A stretch of 26,445 nucleotides of DNA. It comes from an uncultured Prevotellaceae bacterium. Lineage in GTDB: Bacteria; Bacteroidota; Bacteroidia; Bacteroidales; Muribaculaceae. The notes beneath the pieces were generated by a model. It ran no database searches. It saw only the letters and a program-made list of their open reading frames with translations, and had not been told where the DNA came from. Shown here in pieces: positions 15,189 to 22,017 of this stretch (positions are counted from its first letter, which is position 1; each line of letters opens with the position of its first letter). The position numbers and the translations under genes are program-made. The stretch is from assembly GCA_937916085.1 (NCBI GenBank), contig CALGGO010000052.1, positions 1 to 26,445 on the forward strand, in the 5' to 3' direction.

Positions 15189-15220
15189 CAAAGGTAATAA
15201 AATACTATCCATTATTCCAA
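15189..15220 (-). promoter_or_regulatory. Promoter for the GH25 muramidase gene
   Basis: On the minus strand TTG (15218-15220), a 21-base gap and TACCTTTG (15189-15196) match the Bacteroidetes promoter. The predicted leader is about 20-25 bases. Confidence 0.6.
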
Positions 15221-15342
15221 TTTTACATGCCAGTTTAACATTTTTATTCTCAATAATTGACTATTTTAAGGAATATATCATAGCCGAATAAACCTTTGTG
15301 AGTGTGCAGTAGTCTAATTTTTATAAATAATTAAGGTTATAA

Positions 15343-15375
15343 TTGTGGCTGTGACAGGTTTTCTTTGTAATTTTG
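15343..15375 (+). promoter_or_regulatory. Promoter for the DUF1573 genes
   Basis: TTG at 15343-15345, a 22-base gap and TAATTTTG at 15368-15375 match the Bacteroidetes promoter; the ATG is 23 bases beyond the -7 box. Together with the minus-strand promoter it makes the 238-base gap a divergent control region. Confidence 0.6.
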
Positions 15376-15397
15376 CCACAAATAACGATTAACTGCT

Positions 15398-15787
15398 ATG
15401 AAACGATTTATCATCTTTACACTGGCTGCTGTTCTTTGCCAGCTGGCTTTGATGGCTCAACCAAAAGCTGAATTCAAGGAAATAACCTATGACTTTGGCA
15501 CCATCAAGGAGTCGAAAGGATCGGTGAAACACACATTTGAGTTTAAGAACACTGGCGACAAGCCACTTATCATCGTCGATGCTGTTGCATCGTGCGGATG
15601 TACCAAGCCAAGCTATACCGCCAAGCCCATCAAGCCCGGCAAGAAGGGCAAAGTGGAGGTGACCTTCAACCCCAGAGGACGTGCCGGCACATTCCGCAAG
15701 ACCATAAAGGTGAAGACCAACTGCCCCGACAAGGTTTCTACACTCACCATAACAGGAAACATCATCCCGATAAGCAAAGAGAAATAA
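15398..15787 (+). CDS. DUF1573 domain protein, single domain, exported
   Basis: The 129-residue protein has a signal peptide (MKRFIIFTLAAVLCQLALMA) and one DUF1573 domain: YDFGTIKE, HTFEFKNTGDKPLII, ASCGCTKPSY and PGKKGKVEVTFNP. DUF1573 is an immunoglobulin-like fold related to ASH/MSP domains, abundant in Bacteroidetes, with unknown function; the CGC motif is conserved. It is exported, probably to the periplasm or surface. A second DUF1573 gene follows after only 4 bases, so the two are co-transcribed and their translation is likely coupled. A clear promoter lies upstream. Confidence 0.9.
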   Translation: MKRFIIFTLAAVLCQLALMAQPKAEFKEITYDFGTIKESKGSVKHTFEFKNTGDKPLIIVDAVASCGCTKPSYTAKPIKPGKKGKVEVTFNPRGRAGTFRKTIKVKTNCPDKVSTLTITGNIIPISKEK

Positions 15788-15791
15788 CTAG

Positions 15792-16889
15792 GTGACGCAG
15801 GTCTGGCGGAATATAGCTACCATCCTGCTGGTAGCATCGGCTATCACAAGCAGCATGATGGCGCAGCCCGTCGCTTCATGGAACGAGACGACTCACGACT
15901 TTGGAACTTTCCATGAGAGCGCCGGTAAGCAGACGTGCCAGTTTGTAATCACCAACACCGGCGACTCGACGATGGTGATAACCCAGGTGAAATCGACCTG
16001 TGGATGCACCGTTGCCAGCCACCCCACCAATCCCATCGCCCCAGGCGCCAGCGACATCATTGACATCACTTTCTCTCCCACAGGCAGGCCAGGTCCCTTC
16101 GAGAAAGGCGTGTGGGTATATACCAACACTACTCCTAACCGCACCCGCCTCGTCATTAAGGGCACAGTGGTGGGCAGCCCTGAATCGGTGAGTCGCTATT
16201 TCCCCATTGAGGCAGGCGATCTTCAGTTCACCAACCTAGTGATGGCAGCTGGAGAGACCAAGAAAGGCGTGCTTCGCAACAGCAGTATCACCGCCTACAA
16301 TTCGAGCACCGACACGCTGGTCATCACCTTCGACAACAACACCAGCCACATCAGCCCGCACGCTGTCCCCGACACAGTAGCGCCAGGTGGCATCAGCACC
16401 ATGACGTTCTTCTTCGACACCATGCGCACACCCGTGTGGGGTATCAACGACGACACCATCTATATCAAAGCCACTCCACTCCATAGCGACAAGCTCCCTA
16501 TAGATACCTATGCAAATATTGTTGTGAATGTTGTGGAAGATTTCTCTAACATGACTGACGAGGAACGCGCCAAAGCCCCCACATGCGAAGTCCTCACCGA
16601 TAAGCTGATTTTTGACAACCTCCATCGATGCGAGGTTGCCGAGAACACTTTTTCAATCAGGAATACCGGCAAGAGCAATATGATAGTGCGGCGAGTGATG
16701 TCAACCGACAAAGCAATCACCACAAAGTGCGACAAGACACTGCTCAAGCCTGGCCAGGAAGCAACTGTCACCATCAAAGTGAACCCTAACAAAGTGATGG
16801 GCAGCGTCCTAAACTCGCAAATCACAGTCATTACCAACGACCCAGCCAACCCAATAATTGCGGTGAGAGCGGTGGGAGAAGTTAAATAA
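15792..16889 (+). CDS. DUF1573 domain protein, multidomain, exported (GTG start)
   Basis: The 365-residue protein starts with GTG four bases after the previous stop codon. This start gives a good signal peptide (residues 1-25, ending SSMMA), while the next ATGs lie inside it. The first DUF1573 domain spans about 30-120 (THDFGTFHE, FVITNTGDSTMVI, STCGCTVASH). The middle region (about 130-260) is another beta-rich unit. A C-terminal domain (about 280-365: FSIRNTGKSNMIVRRV, LLKPGQEATVTIKVNP) repeats the pattern but has lost the CGC motif. The function is unknown. The tandem small-plus-large arrangement suggests the proteins act together at the envelope. Confidence 0.88.
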   Translation: MTQVWRNIATILLVASAITSSMMAQPVASWNETTHDFGTFHESAGKQTCQFVITNTGDSTMVITQVKSTCGCTVASHPTNPIAPGASDIIDITFSPTGRPGPFEKGVWVYTNTTPNRTRLVIKGTVVGSPESVSRYFPIEAGDLQFTNLVMAAGETKKGVLRNSSITAYNSSTDTLVITFDNNTSHISPHAVPDTVAPGGISTMTFFFDTMRTPVWGINDDTIYIKATPLHSDKLPIDTYANIVVNVVEDFSNMTDEERAKAPTCEVLTDKLIFDNLHRCEVAENTFSIRNTGKSNMIVRRVMSTDKAITTKCDKTLLKPGQEATVTIKVNPNKVMGSVLNSQITVITNDPANPIIAVRAVGEVK

Positions 16890-16891
16890 TG

Positions 16892-16969
16892 CATAATGCA
16901 CAATTCATAATGCACAATTCATAATCTAGAATATCTAGAAAGTCTAGAACATCTAGAAAATCTATATAA
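16892..16969 (+). repeat. Composite array: 14-bp repeat followed by 9-bp TCTAGA units
   Basis: Two copies of CATAATGCACAATT (16892, 16906) and a partial third are followed directly by five 9-base units: TCTAGAATA, TCTAGAAAG, TCTAGAACA, TCTAGAAAA and TCTATATAA. The TCTAGA units match the array at 5422-5466. The whole fills the gap between the DUF1573 stop and meaB, ending 16 bases before the ATG. Confidence 0.85.
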
Positions 16970-16985
16970 AAGAATAATAATAAAA

Positions 16986-18194
16986 ATGGCAAGCAGCAAG
17001 ATAACGCAACACACAGTAAACGAAGACGATAAGCGGTTCTTCTCTCAACAGGAACAAGAGGAAATCGCTAAGCATCACAACGTGGAGACACCAAATATCG
17101 AGCATCCCGAAAATGACGCTCAATATACTGGGCTGCAAGTGAATGCGGGCATCGAGCAGATGCCTATCGTCAATCCATATATGAAGCGCCGCAAGCGCAA
17201 GCCGCAACTCACGGTGGGCGACTATGTGGAAGGAATCCTCAAGGGCAACACCACAGTGCTGGGACAGGCGGTGACGCTGGTAGAGAGCCTTAACCACGAC
17301 CATCAGGTGATAGCGCAGGAGGTAATCGAGAAATGCCTGCCGCACACCGGACAGTCGCGCCGCATAGGCATCACCGGCGTTCCAGGAGCGGGAAAGAGCA
17401 CATCTATCGATGTGTTCGGACTTCATGTGCTGGAAGACGAGAACGCCAAACTCGCTGTCCTCGCCATCGACCCCAGCAGTGAGCGCAGCAATGGCTCCAT
17501 CCTCGGCGACAAGACCAGGATGGAAAAGCTATCGGTGCATCCGCGAGCCTTCATTCGCCCTTCTCCATCGGCAGGGTCGCTGGGAGGTGTGGCACGCAAG
17601 ACGCGCGAGACGATTGTGCTGTGTGAGGCTGCCGGCTACAACAACATCTTTGTAGAGACTGTGGGTGTGGGACAGAGCGAGACCGCCGTGCACTCGATGG
17701 TTGACTTCTTCCTGCTCATCCAGCTTGCCGGCACAGGCGACGAGCTGCAAGGCATCAAGCGCGGCATCATGGAGATGGCCGACGGCATCGTCATCAACAA
17801 GGCCGACGGCGACAACATTGAGCGAGCCAACCTTGCCGCAGCGCAGTTCCGCAACGCGCTACATCTCTTCCCCCTGCCTCCCAGCAAGTGGACTCCCGAA
17901 GTGCTCTGCTACTCAGGATATTACGAGCTAGGCATCGCCGAGGTGTGGGACATGATTGACCGATATTTCGACCATGTGAGAAAGAACGGTTACTTCGCCC
18001 GCAAGCGAAGCCAGCAGGAGAAATACTGGATGTATGAGACCATCAACGAGCAGCTCAAGTCGCGATTCTACAACGACCCCGAGGTGGAACGCCTGCTGCA
18101 GCTCAAGCAGGATATGGTGCTGCACAACCAGCAGTCCTCCTTCGTCGCCGCTACCGACGTGCTCAACTTTTACTACGATAAATTAACTAAATAA
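16986..18194 (+). CDS. meaB: Methylmalonyl-CoA mutase-associated GTPase MeaB
   Basis: MeaB is a G3E-family GTPase that protects methylmalonyl-CoA mutase and gates loading of its adenosylcobalamin cofactor. Walker A is GVPGAGKS at residues 131-138. AIDPSSERSNGSILGDKTRM and FVETVGVGQSE are the conserved switch regions, and NKADGDN gives guanine recognition. The 402-residue protein is longer than usual because of about 75 extra N-terminal residues (MASSKITQHTVNEDD, then a basic KRRKRK near 60) before the family core at VGDYVEGILKGN. The C-terminal dimerisation helices are present. It fits with the adenosyltransferase at 1218. The lipoprotein gene follows after 9 bases. Confidence 0.95.
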   Translation: MASSKITQHTVNEDDKRFFSQQEQEEIAKHHNVETPNIEHPENDAQYTGLQVNAGIEQMPIVNPYMKRRKRKPQLTVGDYVEGILKGNTTVLGQAVTLVESLNHDHQVIAQEVIEKCLPHTGQSRRIGITGVPGAGKSTSIDVFGLHVLEDENAKLAVLAIDPSSERSNGSILGDKTRMEKLSVHPRAFIRPSPSAGSLGGVARKTRETIVLCEAAGYNNIFVETVGVGQSETAVHSMVDFFLLIQLAGTGDELQGIKRGIMEMADGIVINKADGDNIERANLAAAQFRNALHLFPLPPSKWTPEVLCYSGYYELGIAEVWDMIDRYFDHVRKNGYFARKRSQQEKYWMYETINEQLKSRFYNDPEVERLLQLKQDMVLHNQQSSFVAATDVLNFYYDKLTK

Positions 18195-18203
18195 GATAAT
18201 AAT

Positions 18204-18716
18204 ATGAAAAAGACATTATTCCTCTCTTTAGCAATTATGGCGATGGTAGGCTTGCTCTCATCGTGTGCCGTGAATCTTAATGGTGTGACGGCCAACTACA
18301 GCCGCATCAACAACTTCTACGTCAACAACAATTTCCGTGATGGCACTCACAAACTCGTGATCCAAAATCAGCAAGACTTTGAGAGCGTGTTTGGCGAAGG
18401 CGCTGTTATGGGACGCAACGGGCAGCCTACTAGCATCGACTTCCGTCACCAGTTCGTGATTGCCGTGATTCTGCCTGAGACCAACCGTCAGACAACCATC
18501 GAGACGGCACTGTTGAGGAGAAACGGAGACCGACTTTATTTCTCCTACATCATTGACGAGGGTCACGCCACAAGCTACACTATGCGGCCATTCACAGCAG
18601 TAGTCGTTGACCGCAACGAGCCCAGCGACGTGGTGTTCCAGCGCGTCACACGCCAAGACCTCGAAAACGCCGGCATCCAATACACCGGTCCCGGCACCAA
18701 CCGACCTCGATTGTAA
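18204..18716 (+). CDS. Small lipoprotein of unknown function
   Basis: The 170-residue protein has a lipoprotein signal (MKKTLFLSLAIMAMVGLLSSC, Cys at 21). Acidic residues do not follow the Cys, so it probably stays on the periplasmic side. The mature part has a stretch FRHQFVIAVILPETNRQTTI followed by beta strands ending in AVVVDR, somewhat like PrcB-type stability domains, but this similarity is weak. It starts 9 bases after meaB and is followed after 13 bases by the TonB-C gene, so the three probably form one transcript. Nothing ties it functionally to MeaB. Confidence 0.75.
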   Translation: MKKTLFLSLAIMAMVGLLSSCAVNLNGVTANYSRINNFYVNNNFRDGTHKLVIQNQQDFESVFGEGAVMGRNGQPTSIDFRHQFVIAVILPETNRQTTIETALLRRNGDRLYFSYIIDEGHATSYTMRPFTAVVVDRNEPSDVVFQRVTRQDLENAGIQYTGPGTNRPRL

Positions 18717-18729
18717 TAATTTAATTATT

Positions 18730-19170
18730 ATGAATACTACTTTCAACAAACTCGTCCGATTGGTAGTATATATGCTTTGTGCCGCGGCCATTATCGCCTC
18801 ATCAGTTTCTTCAACTGCCACCACACTATCAGATAGTGATGACGTGTTCAAGAGTGCCGCCCACATGCCTTCGTTCCCGGGTGGCGATGCCGCTCTGATG
18901 CGCTTCATATACGACAATCTGCGTTGGCCCCAAACCTGCGGATGCATTCAGGGCAAGGTTGTCGTTCAGTTTGTTGTTGAGAAAGACGGCTCTGTAGGCG
19001 AAGTGAAGGTTGCTCGCGGACTTGACCCTGATTTCGACAAAGAGGCAGTGCGCGTTGTCAAGATGTTGTCAAAATTCGAGCCTGGCCGCAACGCCGTTGG
19101 AGAACCAGTAAAAGTGTGGTACGTTGTACCTGTTACCTTCAAGCTTCAACCCGTTAACGAAGAAGATTAA
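18730..19170 (+). CDS. TonB C-terminal domain protein
   Basis: From the ATG at 18730 the protein has 146 residues. An N-terminal membrane anchor or signal (about 8-28) is followed by the TonB-C fold: MPSFPGGDAALMRFI (46-60), GKVVVQFVVEKDGSVGEVKV (75-94), DKEAVRVVKMLSKFEPGR and VKVWYVVPVTF. Such short single-domain TonB-like proteins are common in Bacteroidetes; full TonB proteins carry a long proline-rich linker that is absent here, so this may be a partner or a scaffold and not an energy transducer. A longer open frame back to 18607 overlaps the lipoprotein gene and is not used. A palindrome lies 15 bases after the stop. Confidence 0.88.
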   Translation: MNTTFNKLVRLVVYMLCAAAIIASSVSSTATTLSDSDDVFKSAAHMPSFPGGDAALMRFIYDNLRWPQTCGCIQGKVVVQFVVEKDGSVGEVKVARGLDPDFDKEAVRVVKMLSKFEPGRNAVGEPVKVWYVVPVTFKLQPVNEED

Positions 19171-19184
19171 ACACTCTATTTTCA

Positions 19185-19235
19185 TCACAAGTGGGCTAAA
19201 GTGCCAAAAAAAATCGCACTTTAGCCCACTTGTGA
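19185..19235. repeat. Perfect 20-bp-arm palindrome (copy 1), flanks the ATPase gene
   Basis: Arms 19185-19204 and 19216-19235 are perfect reverse complements (core CAAGTGGGCTAAAGTGC) around an 11-base A-rich loop. It lies between the convergent TonB-C and ATPase genes and can act as a bidirectional terminator. A second copy, inverted with its loop conserved, is at 20770-20814. Confidence 0.9.
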
Positions 19236-19266
19236 ATTGTATGACAAACAACAATTCCGCTTTGTG

Positions 19267-20691
19267 TCAATTGTTTGAGTGCTCAAACAAGTCATCAAGA
19301 CAGATTGATTTTGAAGCAATTTCGGCATATCCATGAGGCTTTAATCCTTGGGTAGTGACAATGACAGTTTGAATACCTTTCCGACTATGTGTCTCACGCA
19401 TGAAACATTCAATGCGGTTTAGAATTTTGTCATATTCAGCCTTAGTAAGCGTGTATTGTGTTTTGCTATACTTGATCTCACACATCGTTATTATGCCATC
19501 GGCACGGTCAATAATCAAGTCGATTTGCGCACCTGGAGTTGATTCCCTGCTTCTCCAAGAGTAGTATTCAACATGAATGGAATCTAGATGTAGAGCACGA
19601 ATAATTTGATTAATATGACATTGGCACACTCGTTCAAATGTGAACCCATACCAGGTATTTTGTTTGGGTGTGCCAAGATGATTGCGCCAATAATGCTGGT
19701 CAGTGATACGCTTTGCAAGAAATTGGTTATAGAACAAAGTGTAAAAATCTATCACCTGATAAATCATTTGGTTGAGTTTCTTGCCATTGCCATAGGCCCT
19801 AATAAAATCACAATGTGCCAAGTCGCTTAACACCTGACTCAAATGACCGTTGTTGGGAATGCTCAGGGTGTCGGCTATTTGCTTGCGTGTGAGACCTTTT
19901 TTGTTATCTGACAATAACCTAATGACATCCATATAAACCTCGGGATGACGATAAAGAGATTGGAATAAACGATGATACTCATTTCTAAAATCACCATTTT
20001 CAGCAAAAAGCAGTCTATCAATATTATCTGTAGCACTTTGATCAAAATCTATCTTGCTCAGATAAAAAGGTATTCCACCAAGAGCCATATACATTTGAAG
20101 TATCGACATTCTGTCCCAGGTGCTTCGTTTGGCTCGCACATATTGCTCTGTCTGGAATAAAGTGAAAGGCTTCAAATGCATCGTGTGTGTTATGCGGTTA
20201 TGCAGCCCGCCATGATTATTTACTACTTTATTAATCATCCATGACGTTGCTGAGCCACAAACAATTAGCATTAAGCGGTCCATTGCAACACCCGTTGTGT
20301 TCCAAAAGTGTCCAAGCGCTCTCACAAAACCTGAATTTTTTGTGTCAAAGCATGGAAGTTCGTCAATAAACACTACCAAGCGTTTTTTTGTAGTGCGCTT
20401 CTTTTGTTTCAGCAACTGTGCAAGTTGAGCAAAAGCCTCCAGCCAGTTATTTGCTGCATCACCAGTATAACCATATTGAGTTAATGCCTGATGGAACACA
20501 GTCATTTGCTCTTTTTTATTGCCCTCTATGATTCCTGTGACAAAAAAAGCAAATTGGTCGTTAAAATAATTGCGAATGAGGAAAGTCTTTCCCACACGCC
20601 TACGTCCATACAATGCGACAAACTCGCTTTGATTACTGTTGTAGTATTGAGTGAGATTCTCAATCTCTCTGTCGCGCGCTATCAGTTTCAT
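19267..20691 (-). CDS. AAA-family ATPase with C-terminal DUF234-type nuclease-fold domain
   Basis: The 474-residue protein begins at MKLIARDREIENL. Walker A is GRRRVGKT (29-36), Walker B VFIDELP (107-113) and a sensor-like segment VCGSATSWM is at about 144-152. A winged-helix region spans about 250-325. The C-terminal domain carries a PD-(D/E)xK-like set: D391 (QIDLII) and E405-x-K407 (CEIKYSK). This architecture is frequent in Bacteroidetes and archaea; the biological role is unknown, with proposals ranging from mobile-element upkeep to defence. The gene is AT-rich, has its own promoter, and is bounded by two copies of the same palindrome. A relic of a related ATPase lies at 13578. Family call firm, function open. 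Confidence 0.9.
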   Translation of the reverse strand: MKLIARDREIENLTQYYNSNQSEFVALYGRRRVGKTFLIRNYFNDQFAFFVTGIIEGNKKEQMTVFHQALTQYGYTGDAANNWLEAFAQLAQLLKQKKRTTKKRLVVFIDELPCFDTKNSGFVRALGHFWNTTGVAMDRLMLIVCGSATSWMINKVVNNHGGLHNRITHTMHLKPFTLFQTEQYVRAKRSTWDRMSILQMYMALGGIPFYLSKIDFDQSATDNIDRLLFAENGDFRNEYHRLFQSLYRHPEVYMDVIRLLSDNKKGLTRKQIADTLSIPNNGHLSQVLSDLAHCDFIRAYGNGKKLNQMIYQVIDFYTLFYNQFLAKRITDQHYWRNHLGTPKQNTWYGFTFERVCQCHINQIIRALHLDSIHVEYYSWRSRESTPGAQIDLIIDRADGIITMCEIKYSKTQYTLTKAEYDKILNRIECFMRETHSRKGIQTVIVTTQGLKPHGYAEIASKSICLDDLFEHSNN

Positions 20692-20735
20692 GGGAGCACA
20701 TTTTAAAGGATAATTCTAAAATTGAATTCTAAATG

Positions 20736-20766
20736 CAAAGGTACATATTTTTTTGTAAAAAAACAA
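20736..20766 (-). promoter_or_regulatory. Promoter for the AAA ATPase gene
   Basis: On the minus strand TTG (20764-20766), a 20-base gap and TACCTTTG (20736-20743) fit the Bacteroidetes consensus, leaving a leader of about 35-40 bases. It directly adjoins the second palindrome. Confidence 0.6.
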
Positions 20767-20769
20767 CAG

Positions 20770-20814
20770 CAAGTGGGCTAAAGTACGATTTTTTTTGGCA
20801 CTTTAGCCCACTTG
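20770..20814. repeat. 15-bp-arm palindrome (copy 2), flanks the ATPase gene
   Basis: CAAGTGGGCTAAAGT (20770-20784) pairs perfectly with 20800-20814 across a T-rich loop. Read on the minus strand it equals copy 1 at 19187-19233 with one difference, loop included, so the two share one origin. It follows the S66 peptidase gene (minus) and can serve as its terminator, with a T-run just after it on that strand. Confidence 0.9.
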
Positions 20815-20835
20815 ATTTCTTGTCCGTAGGGCACA

Positions 20836-20860
20836 CCTAACACTTAAAACTTAACACTTA
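20836..20860 (-). repeat. Short 7-8 bp tandem array at the S66 stop codon
   Basis: Forward-strand units TAACACTT, AAAACTT and AACACTTA follow each other, and the last includes the stop codon of the S66 gene (TTA at 20858-20860). Degenerate, but the same habit as the other gap arrays. Confidence 0.5.
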
Positions 20861-21928
20861 TGGCTTAAGGTTAAATTCCATCGTCACCTTGTCTTTGGTC
20901 ACGTCGAGAGTGACGGGGCAGCCTTCGATGAGGGGATAGTTCCAGCTCTCGTCGTGGCCGGCGGGGAAGTCGTAGCACACGGGAATGTTATAGGGCTTCA
21001 TGTATTCGTCGATGAACTCAAACACCGATTTGTAGCCGCGTGACGTGGGGCAACCGTCGAAGCGGCCTACCACCAACGCTTTTATCTTATCCATCGCCCC
21101 ACGCAAAATAAGGTGCTGGAACATACGGTCGATGCGTGAATAAGGCTCATCCACCTCCTCAATGAAGAGGATGATGTCGCGGCCGTCGATAAACGAGTGG
21201 TCAAGGAAGTCGAAGGGCGTGTCGGCGATGTCGCCATACACACACATATTGCCGCCAATCAAGATGCCACTCGCCGTGCCAGGCTTGTTGTACTCGTTGC
21301 CGGGCACCTCATATTTTGGCAGTTCGCCCATCAGCATATCTCGCAGATAGAGGCTTGGCTGGTCGGTGCCGCCAGTCTCGGCAAGGCGACCGCACATGTT
21401 GCCGTGAATCGCCATGATTCCCGCACGCACCTCAGCGCTCAGGTAGCCAGTGATGTCGCTGTAACCCACTATCCACTTGGGGTATTTCTTGAGGGTATCG
21501 ACTGGCAGCAGGTTCAGCACGTTGGCAGAGCCATAGCCGCCACGAGAGCACACTATCGCCTTGATTGAGGGGTCACGCAGCGCCCACAAGATGTCGCTCA
21601 CACGCTGCTCGGGCGTGCCGGCGTAAGTGTGGTAGTTGATGCGCGCATATTTTCCCTCCACGGTCTTAAATCCCCATCCTTGCAGCACGGCTTTGCCCTT
21701 GTCGATGATGCTCAGGTCGGTGGGCACACTCGACGGCGAGAGGATAGCGATGGTGTCGCCCTTCTTCAAGAACTCTGGAGCCGTGGGAGTAGCACTGCGG
21801 TCCATGCCATGCTGACGCTCCTTGTGAGGAGGCCGAGGACCATGATAAGCACCACGATGCGGCCTGTGCTGTGCACTGGCAGCCATAGAAACACTAATTA
21901 TTGCCAAAAATAATAATGCTTTCTTCAT
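20858..21928 (-). CDS. Exported LD-carboxypeptidase, peptidase family S66
   Basis: S66 LD-carboxypeptidases remove the terminal D-Ala from peptidoglycan tetrapeptides. The start at 21928 gives 356 residues with a signal peptide (MKKALLFLAIISVSMAASA); an ATG 13 codons upstream would mask it. The catalytic set is visible: Ser157 in VGYSDIT, Glu257 in FIEEVDEP and His325 in PAGHDES, with SRGGYGS (128-134) and HGNM (175-178). Most family members are cytoplasmic, so the signal peptide suggests periplasmic action. Before the catalytic core lies a His/Arg/Pro-rich stretch (21-41, with HRPHRGAYHGPRPPHK) that could bind metal or the wall. It follows the ABC permease gene by 89 bases on the same strand and may be in its operon. 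Confidence 0.92.
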   Translation of the reverse strand: MKKALLFLAIISVSMAASAQHRPHRGAYHGPRPPHKERQHGMDRSATPTAPEFLKKGDTIAILSPSSVPTDLSIIDKGKAVLQGWGFKTVEGKYARINYHTYAGTPEQRVSDILWALRDPSIKAIVCSRGGYGSANVLNLLPVDTLKKYPKWIVGYSDITGYLSAEVRAGIMAIHGNMCGRLAETGGTDQPSLYLRDMLMGELPKYEVPGNEYNKPGTASGILIGGNMCVYGDIADTPFDFLDHSFIDGRDIILFIEEVDEPYSRIDRMFQHLILRGAMDKIKALVVGRFDGCPTSRGYKSVFEFIDEYMKPYNIPVCYDFPAGHDESWNYPLIEGCPVTLDVTKDKVTMEFNLKP

Positions 21929-21964
21929 ACGAATAATATTTTGAAGTAAACTGAAAGAATTGCC

Positions 21965-22016
21965 CACTAACCTCTAAACACTAACCTTCTAGTTCTGAAC
22001 GCGTTCAGAACTAGAA
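21965..22016. repeat. 14-bp direct repeat and 30-bp perfect palindrome
   Basis: CACTAACCTCTAAA (21965) and CACTAACCTTCTAG (21979) are adjacent related units. From 21987 to 22016 the sequence is an exact 30-base palindrome without a loop, with centre GAACGCGTTC and ends TTCTAG/CTAGAA. It lies 1 base from the permease stop and 58 bases before the S66 start. It could be a protein-binding site or, in RNA, a hairpin between the two genes. Confidence 0.85.
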
Positions 22017-22017
22017 T

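Noticed and set aside
19185..20814. Classical insertion sequence around the ATPase gene
   Set aside because: No transposase and no target-site duplication were seen. The flanking sequences are self-palindromes, unlike ordinary terminal inverted repeats.
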